From Galeruca laticollis (lineage: Eukaryota > Arthropoda > Insecta > Coleoptera > Chrysomelidae), in NCBI GenBank assembly GCA_963921935.1, contig OY998176.1, forward strand, positions 95,425,415-95,489,414: a DNA stretch of 64,000 nt. Direction: 5' to 3'. Within the stretch, counting starts at the first letter, position 1, and the number at the start of each line of letters is the position of its first letter. The notes under the pieces were generated by a model. It was not told the DNA's origin. It worked only from the letters and a program-made list of their open reading frames with translations, and ran no database searches. The translations under genes were made by a program, and so were the position numbers. Positions 22,561 through 33,409 of this stretch are shown piece by piece.

Positions 22561-23562
22561 TAGATTTCCAATAATTGAGCGTGTAGAGGGGCTGATAGTT
22601 GTTGTTGGAGTCTTGGACTCTTCTTGCTTTTTGGGAGCAGGTCTGGGGACGCGAAAGGCGTTGCCAGATAGTGAATCTGTTTTGTCTTAGCTGAGTGTGA
22701 GAGGAACAGACGTGATAATTATAGGGGGTGATTCAAGGCTAGAGTTAGTAGATTGAAGTCGTTTGAGACTAGAAATACTAGGAGTAGGTTTGTCTAACGG
22801 AGGGAGTGTATCGGCGGAAAGATTATCGGTGGAGGATATAGGGGTAGTAGAGAAAGTAGGATCAGTGGAAATAGTATCATTAGAAATATCATCGGTAGAA
22901 TCGTTCTGGATAGGGGTAGTTCTGGAGAGGGAGGAAAAGTCAAGAGGATTTTGGCAGGTATCAGCAATATGTCAAGCTTGTTTGCAGTGTAAACACTCCA
23001 ATTTATCTGAGGTAACGAAGATCCGGAAAGCAGTATTATCGAAATGTATTCAAACAGAAGTTTCTATTTCAAAGTTACATTTTTCAGGTATGACATAGAT
23101 GGAACGACGAAAGCTTCGCAAGCTGAAGTTCGAGATCGTTTTTTCGTGCATGTTCGATGGGTTGATTAGGAATTGAGGAACAGACGTTAGATATTAGTAG
23201 TCTTTTAGAGAAGCTGATAAGTCTGCGTATGGGGACGATTTCTTCTTTAACGGTAACTGAAGGATTGGTTTTAAGGTGGTTATCAACGACTGAAGTGAAG
23301 TGAAAAAGATGCAAATACGTTGATTAGATATACGAGAAGCATGGGTGATTTCTTTTGGTGTCACAATTTCACCTATTGCCTTGATGTAATCGAAGAGAAC
23401 TGTATCCGGAAGCGTATTTATTACGATAGCTTGATTTCTACTAGGATATGTTGTAGGTGTCAAAGTTGATTTTCTTGAATTTGATTTACTAACAGCAGCG
23501 GGTTGAGTGGCTATGTTAAAATATTTTGGATGCCAAAATATTAAATAAACTATATAGACCAA
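22561..23562 (-). pseudogene. ORF1 (gag-like) of the I/Jockey-like element
   Basis: Starts at the ATG at 23562. RRLISFSKRLLISNV and the preceding region look like the RNA-binding domain of ORF1. One zinc-knuckle-like CLHCKQA..HIADTC lies near 22975, and a serine/threonine-rich tail follows. The first frame (23562-23194) passes into a second (23314-23084) by a frame change near 23290, and stops break it near 23090 and 22985. It is fused at about 22560 to the RT tail of the same element type. The upstream 5' end of the element is not delimited. Confidence 0.68.
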
Positions 23563-25012
23563 GCAACTAGCCTAAAGAAGAAATTACTTTTAAGTATCAA
23601 ACAGTAGTGTAAATAGACATGAACCAATATGGGACAGCAAATATTTGACACAATTGACACAAAAAAACTTGTGTTGACAACGTTAATAAGCACTCGAAAA
23701 ATAGTACCTTCACGTTCGGAGGCCACACGTGGAATGATATAAAAATTTAGAAGGCGAATTTCTAAAAACTGTGGAATATCAATATTGATAACGTCAACAA
23801 ACTAGTTGCTATCTATTAATTGAAATAACATAAGTGCACCCGTGTATGTGTTTGTGTTAGTTAGTTGTCAAACTTGCAGAAATCGAAACCAACGTCTCAA
23901 CAGTTCAGTTTAATTCATTCCGTAGTGAAATATAAATTATGCATTTGATGTGATATTACTTCTACCAACACACTGAATTCCAAATACTATGTAGGAGGTA
24001 CTTCGATAACATAATTTAACATTTGATTAGAACTTTCGTTGGAGCCTTCGTATCTCTTGAAGGGCAATTATATGTACACCAGTTGAGCATAGTTTACTTT
24101 CTGCGAATAATAATAATTAGTATTCACAATCTATTCACACAGTGGGGCAATAATATTTCATATCGGAATAAGAAATGAGTAACAACATTGTGAATTTATA
24201 AGAAATCTCTGATTAATAGCTTTCTCTTATTATTTATTTCGACATTTTCGCGCTGTTTACCTTATTAATTAGTCGTTTGAGTCTAAGTCTTGTAAATGTG
24301 TCAATTTTCCACTGTTCCGTGAACAAAATTACTCTGACTACAACTACTCTTGATCTGACTTGAGCTTGTAAGCTGACAAAATCAACAATTTCAAAAGAGC
24401 CACCAAACAATAGAAACAATTTTGCTGTTACTTTTTTTGCGTCTAGAATCTAAATTGAGTATGATTGAATTAAGTTTTTAAGGTCGTTCTCACACCTGTA
24501 AGGTAGAGCCTTAGGCGAATTTCGTTTTAAGTGGTATACCCTGTATAGGCCTATACTACTTATATTTTTGTATAATCATTAGATGTTTATTGCAATCGCT
24601 AATGTTTTGAGCAAAAACTGATTGCATTGTTAAAAACTCATCCTTACAAGGTGATCCCTTTGTTAGATGAATCAACAAATCCAAAAGGTCAACCAAACAG
24701 TCGAAACTAGTTACCTATTATTTATTAGGTACATCATTTAAACTTGAGTTATAAGATAATAATAATAATGATAACTATGTGTTTCTGTAATAGTACAAAA
24801 GGACAATTTAATGGACTGTATAGGAGGGAAGTCAAAATCTGTGAAATAGGTCAAAATATATCATGTGCACTAATATCTCTAACTTTTGACTTAAGGACAC
24901 GATATTGTTTAGCAGGTTTATCTAGAAATTTAATAAACAAAATTAGCATGATCCAGGATTTTCAGTACACTGTTTGTACATTCTACATCAATGATAGTAT
25001 TTGAATCATAAA
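23563..25012. other. AT-rich gap without a recognised gene
   Basis: Short frames only (24234-24419 minus, 24744-25004 plus), with no family motif. It is bounded on the right by the 5' LTR of the next element. Confidence 0.45.
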
Positions 25013-26530
25013 TGTAATAAATACCAAAATAAGAATCATCCTGTATAACAAATTACTTTTTACTTTGTAACGTTTAAACTATAGAAAACGGTCGTTCACA
25101 TCGATAAAATGAAAAAACCACTCATCTAAGCGTCTGTCTGGGTGCAAGAACTAAAAAAATAATATTTTAACCGGAAATAATAATTGCGTCAAAATAAAGA
25201 AATTTTGCGGAATCTAATAAATTCAATTGTTAATCGAGGTAAAAAACCTATTACACAATTACGTCGAACGATAAGTTGCACCAATCAGAAGCTAACAGGT
25301 ACAAAGAAAATAAAAGATTGCTGAGCAAGGAAAAATTCCAAAACTTCGAAAAAGTAACAAATGAGGGGCAGTTGGTAAAAACTCGCGGTCGGGAACAGTC
25401 AAGTTTTCTTTTGGGGTTTCGCGAATAGTGGTTTTTGAGGAGTCCTGAGTTATAGTAATTTATAATTAAAGTAGTGTTTTAGCAGTCAGGTATAATAATT
25501 TTTTTTCTCGAAAAGGGAAAGCAGATTACAAGGGAGCGTCTACTGTACGCGCTCTAAAAGGGTTTCTTTTTGTTCGAAACGCGAATCGTGTCCGTCGGCG
25601 TTTTGTGAACACCCAGTCCGGGAATTGGTAAGTCTGATTTCAAATTATACTAACAGTGTATTATGATTTTTTTTCTGTAGTTTGGTCAGGTTATAAACAT
25701 TGCCAGCCCGCTTTTTATGATATTATGTTTATATAATTTAATTGGTGTATGGTAGTTCATATCGCACACGAATATTTAATGGTGATATCTCACCGTATGA
25801 ATTAGGAATAGGGAGCACATTTGAGGTTGAATATTAAATTGTTAATATCAAAATTCATATTTAGGGTACGCGAAAATATTAGGTTCTGACGATTATTTTT
25901 TTAAAAAATAACAAATTTCTTTTATTCTGCGAGTCATTCGCGTTGACTTAAATGGGATATCTCAAGTTTTCTCTCGATCCTATCACTAGTTTTATTCAAT
26001 TGTAGACACGGGACTCTATATACGAGTATTCCCGACGTTTTGTAAATTGGTGTAATTATTTTTATTTTTTTCTTATATATTTTTTTATTAAACTCGTTTA
26101 AGAAATCGTTATAGGTTAATTTATTTACTCAACCAGGAGAGAAGGAATACCTAACCCATACACATAAGATCTACACCTAAAATTTTCCCTCAACACACCC
26201 CTCTAACTGACGTAACCCCATAATACAAGACCTCTCATTACCAACGACAACTGGTAGCAGCGGAGACCGAAGCCAGCTCTTTCGGACATTTCTTACAGGA
26301 GCCGCCGACTCCTGTTTCCCACGGAAACGTGGGTGGTGACAGCCAGCTACGCTGCCTTCTCGGTCCATTAGGGACATTTCTGGACAGCAGAGTTTTTTTT
26401 TGGTTATTACAAGTGGTGATAGAATTTTCTTTATTTATTTAGGATCATAGTGGAATCTATTGGTATTACAACTGGTGACAGCTGCTTCACCATGAGATGA
26501 TCTTTCGGGATTATTACAACTGGTATTACA
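25013..26530 (+). repeat. 5' LTR of the 25-39 kb gypsy element
   Basis: 1,518 bp, bounded by TGTAATA and TATTACA. The 66-codon minus-strand frame at 26177-26377 lies inside and repeats in the 3' LTR. The last ~130 bp contain several copies of the TATTACAACTGGTGAC junction (see findings). Confidence 0.93.
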
Positions 26531-26532
26531 AC

Positions 26533-26550
26533 TGGTGACAGCGGTGGGAT
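26533..26550 (+). other. Primer binding site, tRNA-Leu type
   Basis: TGGTGACAGCGGTGGGAT, two bases after the LTR. It is complementary to the 3' end of a leucine tRNA of the form ending in ATCCCACCGCTG plus acceptor bases, with one or two mismatches expected. The match to a specific insect tRNA gene is from memory of the family and needs a search. Confidence 0.65.
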
Positions 26551-27675
26551 ACTTTGGTCAACTAAGCATTGACAACGGAGTTTTCTTTAACCAGGGTCTA
26601 GTATTTGCGCAACACAGTGCCTTAAGGACCATAGCATCTGCTAGACCAAGACCAGTGTGCGTGATGAAGAATCACACCCTGCCTGACGTGTAGCACAGCT
26701 ACTGCAAAACACACTGGATCTAGACCAGACAAGGTCGAAAAAATAATCCTACTCAGGAACATCGGCTGAGTTGATAGCTGCTTCACCATGAGATTATCTT
26801 TCGGGATTATTACAACTGGTGACAGCGGTTTTCGGATTTTTTTTAGGGTCGTCAGTTTTGGGTATTAAATCTTTCCTGAAGTGGTTTGTGCATTTTTTTT
26901 CAGAGTCTTTGGGCCCGTCCATCATAATGTCTCTGTACTGAAGGGTTACGTCATTACTACATTCCTCATTTCCCGTCGGTAAATTAATATCGTAAAACGA
27001 CACTACACACAGCTGTTTGTTGTTGGATTATCGAAATGATATTTTAATACATAATTATTTTGAAACACGGCTTTACAAAATATATTTATATACATATTGC
27101 TAGGAAAACGAAGAACAAGTACATATAAGTATCTGACAAATTTAAAAACTATTTAGAATTCAGAGTATGAATAACAATTTATATTGAAAGTGAAAATAAG
27201 AAAAAAAGTCTAGTAAGTTCAATTCTATTCACAGTTATCAAGTTACAAAACATAATTAGGTGTCATTTACCTACTACATTCTGTAAAATGCTATTAATAG
27301 GAATAATATTAGTAATTTGAAGAAAATATAACGACACAATTTTGATGTCTATCGTAAGAAAATAAACACAACAAGGACGTAGTAATTGTCATACAAAACC
27401 GAGCATTTAATAGTAAAGAACCGGCTTCATATATTCTAATTGAGTAAATACACAAATTTACAGAAATTATATTCTGTATAAATTCAAAATAATTTGAACA
27501 AAGCGATACTCTGGAGGTACATATCCTCAAAAACCGTAACATAGGCGAAACCCAACCAAACCAACTCACAACCCCCTTCTCCATATTTTTGATTTTTTTT
27601 TCAGAAGATTCGTCAAAAGGTAAGATAGTTTAGTGCTGTGTGCTTTTCTAAGTAAATAGACCAAACTACAAAAAA
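26551..27675 (+). other. Untranslated leader of the gypsy element
   Basis: No plus-strand gene. A second copy of the LTR-end/PBS sequence (GATTATTACAACTGGTGACA and following bases) occurs at about 26804-26829. Confidence 0.6.
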
Positions 27676-28851
27676 ATGCCTACTAACACTAATATAGGTG
27701 CTAATCAACAAACTTCAGAAGCAGCCGTAAAAGTTGCAGGGGAAACTGCAACGGCTTCAGGACCACTGGTAGTGCAACTGCCCCCCCAACCATTAGGGGT
27801 TATTGCAGCAACATTACCTGATTTTAACGGCAAGGATGCTGTTAGATATTTCGAAAAATTGGAGCAACGCTCCAGGCTAGATTATTGGCCACAGGAGAAT
27901 ACATTAAATATTTTAAAATTTAAATTAACAGGCGCTGCCTATCAATACTTTAAATCTGATACAACATTAGATAACTTAGATTACTTTGAACTTAAAGAAA
28001 AATTAATACGTGAATTTACTCCGAAATGTTTACCGGGTAATAATTTATTGAGGCTTAGTAGTTGTTACCAACGACACGATGAATCGGTAGCTGACTTCAC
28101 TACGCGGTTGCGGCTTCTAGCGGCGAAGGCTCTGGAAGATGACCTGGTTGGAGCGTCACAGGACGAAATTCCAGGATTGAAAAAAGGAAACAAGGATCTA
28201 GTATTAAATCAATTTAAAATGGGGCTTAGGAAGGACCTGATGAAAGAGACAGGAGTATTATTATTATTAAAAGAACCACATCTCGACTTGGAGAAAGCAG
28301 AAGAAATAGTGGCCCTACAGGAAATGACCCAAATGATGCTAAGAGGAAAAACAAATTCTGACACAGTAGCGTACATGGGACGAGACAAATGGTGCAACAT
28401 ATGTAGGGCAGATAACCACGAGAAAATAAATTGCAGAAACGTAAGACAGTACAACCCACAAAGGAAATGTTACACCTGTGGCAAAACAAACCATTGGACA
28501 AATGAGTGCAGAGCAAAACAGCCCACTCAAATAAGGAAATGTCAACACTGCGGAAAAGCGAACCACCTGACAACCGAGTGCCGTGCAAACGAACAAAAAA
28601 GAAGAGGGCAGCAGGAAAATGCGTGTTTTCGATGTGGAAAACAAGGGCACTGGGCTAAGGAATGCAACACGTCGAGGGGATACAACAACCAATATCAAAA
28701 CAGACGTCCACCCAATAGTAATGACAGTTATCAAAGGAAAAACACGGGAGCAAATTCCAGTGGCAGGCAAAATGGCTGGTGGAAAAACAGACAAAACACC
28801 AACAACAACAATGGAGGAAACAACGCGTCTCAGGAACATTTTTTAGATTAA
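27676..28851 (+). CDS. gag: Gag with four CCHC zinc knuckles
   Basis: 391 residues from the ATG at 27676, uninterrupted. A proline/glutamine N-terminus is followed by a capsid-like region (LPDFNGKDAVRYFEKLEQRS, then LKFKLTGAAYQYF and LLRLSSCYQR, about residues 50-150). Four C-x2-C-x4-H-x4-C knuckles follow near residues 240, 264, 289 and 316 (CNICRADNHEKINC, CYTCGKTNHWTNEC, CQHCGKANHLTTEC, CFRCGKQGHWAKEC). The tail is asparagine and glycine-rich. Four knuckles is more than the usual one or two. It would form the particle and bind element RNA; Pol is reached by a -1 frameshift at its last codons. Confidence 0.92.
   Translation: MPTNTNIGANQQTSEAAVKVAGETATASGPLVVQLPPQPLGVIAATLPDFNGKDAVRYFEKLEQRSRLDYWPQENTLNILKFKLTGAAYQYFKSDTTLDNLDYFELKEKLIREFTPKCLPGNNLLRLSSCYQRHDESVADFTTRLRLLAAKALEDDLVGASQDEIPGLKKGNKDLVLNQFKMGLRKDLMKETGVLLLLKEPHLDLEKAEEIVALQEMTQMMLRGKTNSDTVAYMGRDKWCNICRADNHEKINCRNVRQYNPQRKCYTCGKTNHWTNECRAKQPTQIRKCQHCGKANHLTTECRANEQKRRGQQENACFRCGKQGHWAKECNTSRGYNNQYQNRRPPNSNDSYQRKNTGANSSGRQNGWWKNRQNTNNNNGGNNASQEHFLD
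28839..28845 (+). promoter_or_regulatory. Gag-Pol -1 frameshift site T TTT TTA
   Basis: In the gag frame the codons CAT TTT TTA GAT TAA hold the heptamer T TTT TTA two codons before the stop. It is the same slip sequence HIV-1 uses. A -1 slip reads straight into the protease frame. Downstream bases from 28854 (AGGC to GCCT, with an inner GGA/TCC) could fold as the stimulatory stem. Confidence 0.75.
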
Positions 28852-29690
28852 ATAAGGCCGCAGGAAGGTCCCATCCAGCGAGCCTCAAAAGAGAAATAAC
28901 AGGGGAAATAAAAAACGGCATTTCACATTTTTACAGGATAAAGCAAATACCATACATGGTGTCCCTAAAAATTAATGGAGTGCTGAGAACATGCTTGATA
29001 GATACAGGAGGCTCCTATTCACTCATAAGACAGTCACTAGTGGAGCCAACGGAAATGTGTAGTGAAGACATTCAATCATTATGCTTAAGAGGAATCACGG
29101 GACATGAAATACGGCTACATGGAACAACAGAATCAAACATAGAAACAGAAACAGGAGGAGTCGGAACGTCATTCGAACTAATAGTCTGTGACGACAAAAT
29201 GCTTAAGGACGTAGAAGTATTACTTGGGAGAGATTTCTTAGCTCAACAAGAAGCGGAAATATCTTACAAAAGAGAACCGTCGCTACTACTATGGGGACAA
29301 AAGATACTAATGAGGTCAACCAGAGAAGTAATGGAAATGATGTTAGTCCAAGATGATAAAGTAAGCTGGGAACAATGGTTGGATACAGTAAGGAGGTTCA
29401 TGAAGCAAAAACAGAAGAAACAGTCAGCACAGCCAAGACAACAAAGAATCAACACAGAAGAAGAAAGAAAACCTGTGACATCAGGAAAAGAATGGGAAAA
29501 CTGGTTATCGACAGTCAAAAATTTCATACGACCGCATGAAACATCAGATGTCATGAAAAAAACAAGAAGGGTGGCAAAAGCACCAAAAGCCAACAAAAGA
29601 GATATAAAAAAAACACAAAACAGACTTTATCAAGCCAATCTGCAGGAAATGAACAAAACGAACAACTATCCACGAAAATAACAAAAAGAA
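28846..29690 (+). pseudogene. pol: Pol, protease part, ending at a frame break in an A8 run
   Basis: Reached by -1 slip at 28845. The aspartic protease active site CLIDTGGSYSLIRQS is near 29000, and the second motif VEVLLGRDF is near 29215. A lysine/glutamine-rich linker follows with two related WLDTVRRFM and WLSTVKNFI segments (about 29360 and 29500), a small internal duplication. The frame ends at 29681, but the next Pol frame is already open from the A8 run at 29606-29613. One base lost or gained in that run most simply explains the break. Confidence 0.82.
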
Positions 29691-32068
29691 AGGTTGATGA
29701 CAACCAAAACGATACGGAAGAAAAAGAAACATCACGCACAGAGACGGATATAATTTTAGATAAGGCACTACTTATACCACCTAGAACTGAGGTGTGCACA
29801 CTGGCAAAATTGGTAAAGGAGATCCAAAGCATAAACATTGTATGTGAAGCCACAAGTAAGGGCAACAGCTTTATACGCATGGCAAATACGTTAGTACCAA
29901 ACAAGGAAATGATTCCGGTGAGAATAATAAATGCATCGTTTAATGAAGTACAACTAAGGAAGGGAGAGAAAATAGGTAAAGCATACAAATGCGAGGAAGA
30001 GCAAGAGCCAAAAATAAAACCACAAGTGATTGCAAAGTTTGATGTATCAAATAATAGATGGATAGAGGAAGGCTTTGACATGTCACATTTGTCACAGGAA
30101 GCGAAAGAGAAGCTGACAAGCCTTCTAAGTAAATATCATCACTTATTTCAAGACGAAGATGAAATTCTGACAAGTACAACCAAAGTAAAGCATGCAATCG
30201 TACTAGAAACAGGAGCTCAGCCAATTTGCAAAGCTCCCTATAGAATTCCATATCAACAACGGGAAACATTGAAGACCGAAATTGATAGGTTACTAGACGG
30301 AGGAATAATCCGGCCATCATCAAGCCCATGGTCGGCCCCCGTAGTCCTAGTAGTAAAAAAGAAAGCGGATGGAACAGAGAAAGTAAGAATGTGCATTGAT
30401 TACCGAGGCCTAAACGCGGTAACAAAGAAGGAATACTATCCGTTGCCTAACATATCGGACCTACTACAAGGCTATAAAGCAGGAACAAAGACACTTTTCT
30501 CAGTAATAGATGTAGCAGAAGCATATCATCAAATTGACATGGAAGAAGAAGACATCCCTCTTACAGGCTTTAGCACTTTCCATGGTCATTATGAGTACAC
30601 AAAAATGCCATTTGGCCTAGTCAACGCACCAGCGACTTTTCAAAGATTTATGAATACAACGCTAGCAGGATTAACCGGAACCAGTTGCATGGTATACCTA
30701 GACGATATTATTATCTTTAACTATACAGGAGAACTAGAACATATAGAAAGAATAGAAGACATTCTGGAGAGACTTCAACTAGCAAATATAAAACTGAAAC
30801 CAAAAAAGTGCAGCTTCTTACTACAAAAAGTAAAATATTTAGGACACGTAATAACACACGAAGGAATTTCACCCGATCCAGAAACAATTGAGGCTATACA
30901 AAAGTATCCCCTACCGAAGACAGTTAAGGGAGTAAGAGGATTCTTAGGATTGGTTAACTGGTACAGAAAATTTATTCCAAACATCACAGATATAGCAGCA
31001 CCACTAGTGAACTTAACGAAAAATGACGTGGATTTTAAAATAACCGATGACGTACTTAAATCAATGGACGAATTAAAACAAATATTAACTACAGATAAGT
31101 TATTAATATTTCCAGACTTTACGAAACCATTCATTCTATCAGCAGACGCATCAGGAATAGGCGTCGGAGCAATCCTAAGTCAAATATGAGAGGGACATGA
31201 AAAGCCCATAGCTTATGCAAGTAGAACGTTAAATAGAGCAGAGTTAAATTATTCAACTACTGAGAAAGAATTATTAGCCATAATATATGGTGTAAAAACA
31301 TTTAGATGCTACCTATATGGTAAGCGATTTACTATAATAACCGATCACAGACCATTAAAATGGGTATTATCTCTTAAAGACCCCAGCTGGAGATTAACGA
31401 GATGGGCACTAACACTGTCAGAATATGATTTTGAAGTAGTTCACCGGCTAGGCCGTAAACACGGAAACGTGGACGCACTTAGCAGAATGCATGACACAAC
31501 AAACAATTTCATAAACGTCGACTACAAGCAATATAAAGAACACATTGACAATAACGTGAGCACCGTAGCAACGAAAGACCTTATAGTAGAAAAAAACCCT
31601 CTAACTACACCCCAACAACAGGCACTAGCACTGTTTATACCAAGAAAAGGTCATCCAAATGACGCGTTACTGCGCGAGATGGCAGAAATAATGGGAAGGC
31701 CGAAAATCGACCTAGACCAACAAATACCAGGTATCCTAGAATGGAATACACCAGGGAAAACAATATATTACATAATAGAAAAATCTACAATAGAAGATCA
31801 ATCCTCCTACGAAAATGTGTGGGAGTGCATCAAGCAACTCAAAGAAGGCTGCGAGGCAAACAAACAGCCAGCAGTAGCATTAGTGAAATCAAGTGGTCAA
31901 CTCATGGGACTACAATGGGAAGAAGTGGCAAAAATGAGTAAATTCATATTTTTTAACTCTAACACAAAAATAGAAATAATTGAGGAAAAGCACAAGGGCA
32001 GTGACATCGCACAAATAATGGAAGAAAGTGCAGAATGGGAACCCATATGGATAGAGCCATACTATTAA
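29614..32068 (+). pseudogene. pol: Pol, RT and RNase H, with an in-frame stop
   Basis: One frame from the A8 run to 32068. The linker reads LIPPRTEVCTLAKL. RT motifs: GIIRPSSSPWSAPVV, RMCIDYRGLNAVT, the catalytic MVYLDDIIIF near 30690 and the connection GFLGLVNWYRKFIP. RNase H begins at LSADASGIGVGAILSQ. It is interrupted by TGA at 31187-31189 (consistent with a CGA to TGA change), then continues in the same frame with EKELLAI, ITDHRPLKWVL and GNVDALSRMH. A spacer of about 170 residues before the integrase is unfamiliar. A frame break near 32060 leads into the integrase ORF. Confidence 0.85.
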
Positions 32069-33409
32069 AAGAACAAAGAAAAGACAATTTTTGTAACAAA
32101 ATCATACAACAAATAAATGCAAAGGATGAGGATACCACGACTTCATATTACTTAGACAAAGAGAACATACTATACCGAAGTGACAACAAGGGTTCTGACA
32201 AACTGATACTTCCTAAATCACTACAAGTAAAGGCCCTAGAGGATTTCCATGACACACCCTTATATTGTCATCAAGGACAACAAAAAACTATGACGGCGAT
32301 AGAAAAAAGATTTCACTGGCCAACACTAAAGGCGGACGTTATAAAGTATTGCCAAGAATGCGATTCATGCAACAGACGTAAAACGTCTCCGCATTTCAAA
32401 AAAGCACCACTACAGAAATTCACCCCCGTAAGCAAACCATGGGAAATTACGTCAATGGACATAGTTGGTCCATTAGTAACGTCAGATAGAGGAAACAAAT
32501 ATTTGCTGACTTTCCAAGACCATCTGACAAAATATTGTGAGGCTATACCTATACCCGATCAAACGGCGCAAACCATAGCCCGAGCATTTGTAGAGGAAAT
32601 AGTGTGCAGACACGGTACTCCACAAAAATTACTCACAGACAGAGGTAGTAACTTCATGTCCAAATTGATGAAAGAAGTATGCGAAATTTTGAATATAAAA
32701 AAGATTCACACTGCAAGCTACGCACCTACATCTAATGGGCAAATTGAGAGAATGCACAGAGTTATTAAGGATATGCTTTCCCACTACATTTCGCACAACC
32801 AAAAGGATTGGGACCAATGGATACCATATGTCCTTATGGCATATAGGGGCAGCAATAACACATCAACCGGATACAGTCCGTATTTCCTATTACACGGTCG
32901 CGAACAATCGCTACCAATAGACAAAATTTATCGAGCCGAAAAGGAAACGGTACGATATGGATGAAAACTATGCAGCCGAGCTAGAAGCCAGACTGGCACA
33001 GGTGTACGAAAAAGTACAAAATAATATAGATAGAGCAAAAAACGACAGAATAAAACGATTCAACAAATCGACAGAATATAGAGAATTCAACACAGGAGAC
33101 TTAGTATACCTCAAAAACTTAAGTAATACGGTTGGAATATCAAAGAAATTACAAAAAAAGTGGATAGGACCATACATAGTTAAAGAAAAGGTGGGACCAG
33201 TAACCTACCTCATAAAATTGTATAAGGGAAAAAAGGAACAAGTTGTACATATTAATAGGCTAAAAAGATATTATGGAGATGAAGGGACAGAAAATAGGGA
33301 CCTCGAAATAGAAGAAGAAATGCCAAAAGAAAACGCAACGAATATAGAGGACACAGAAATTGATGAAACGGGAGTGACCCCTGCCAGAGTGGCAGCACTA
33401 CCCCTATAG
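32035..33409 (+). pseudogene. pol: Pol, integrase and C-terminal domain, two frames
   Basis: The first frame (32035-32964) has the zinc-binding domain (HQGQQKT, then CQECDSCNRRK) and the DDE core: SMDIVGPL, LLTDRGSNF and NGQIERMHRV. The frame then stops at TGA near 32964, but the C-terminal part continues in the next frame (32957-33409) with RIKRFNKSTEYREFNTGDLVYL and KKWIGPYIVKEKVGPVTYLI, a GPY/F-type module typical of Ty3/gypsy integrases. A one-base change near 32940-32955 explains the break. Confidence 0.86.

Noticed and set aside
25008..25012. Target-site duplication for the 25-39 kb element
   Set aside because: The five bases left (ATAAA) and right (TATTG) do not match; none claimed.
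26177..26377. 66-codon minus-strand ORF repeated at 39054-39254
   Set aside because: The repetition is only because both lie in the two LTR copies; no homologous motif or start context supports a gene.
28339..28839. 166-codon minus-strand frame across gag
   Set aside because: Antisense of the zinc-knuckle region; the cysteine and valine richness comes from the reverse complement of the repeated knuckle codons.
30775..31134. 119-codon minus-strand frame in the RT region
   Set aside because: Shadow of the RT gene on the plus strand, which has clear catalytic motifs.
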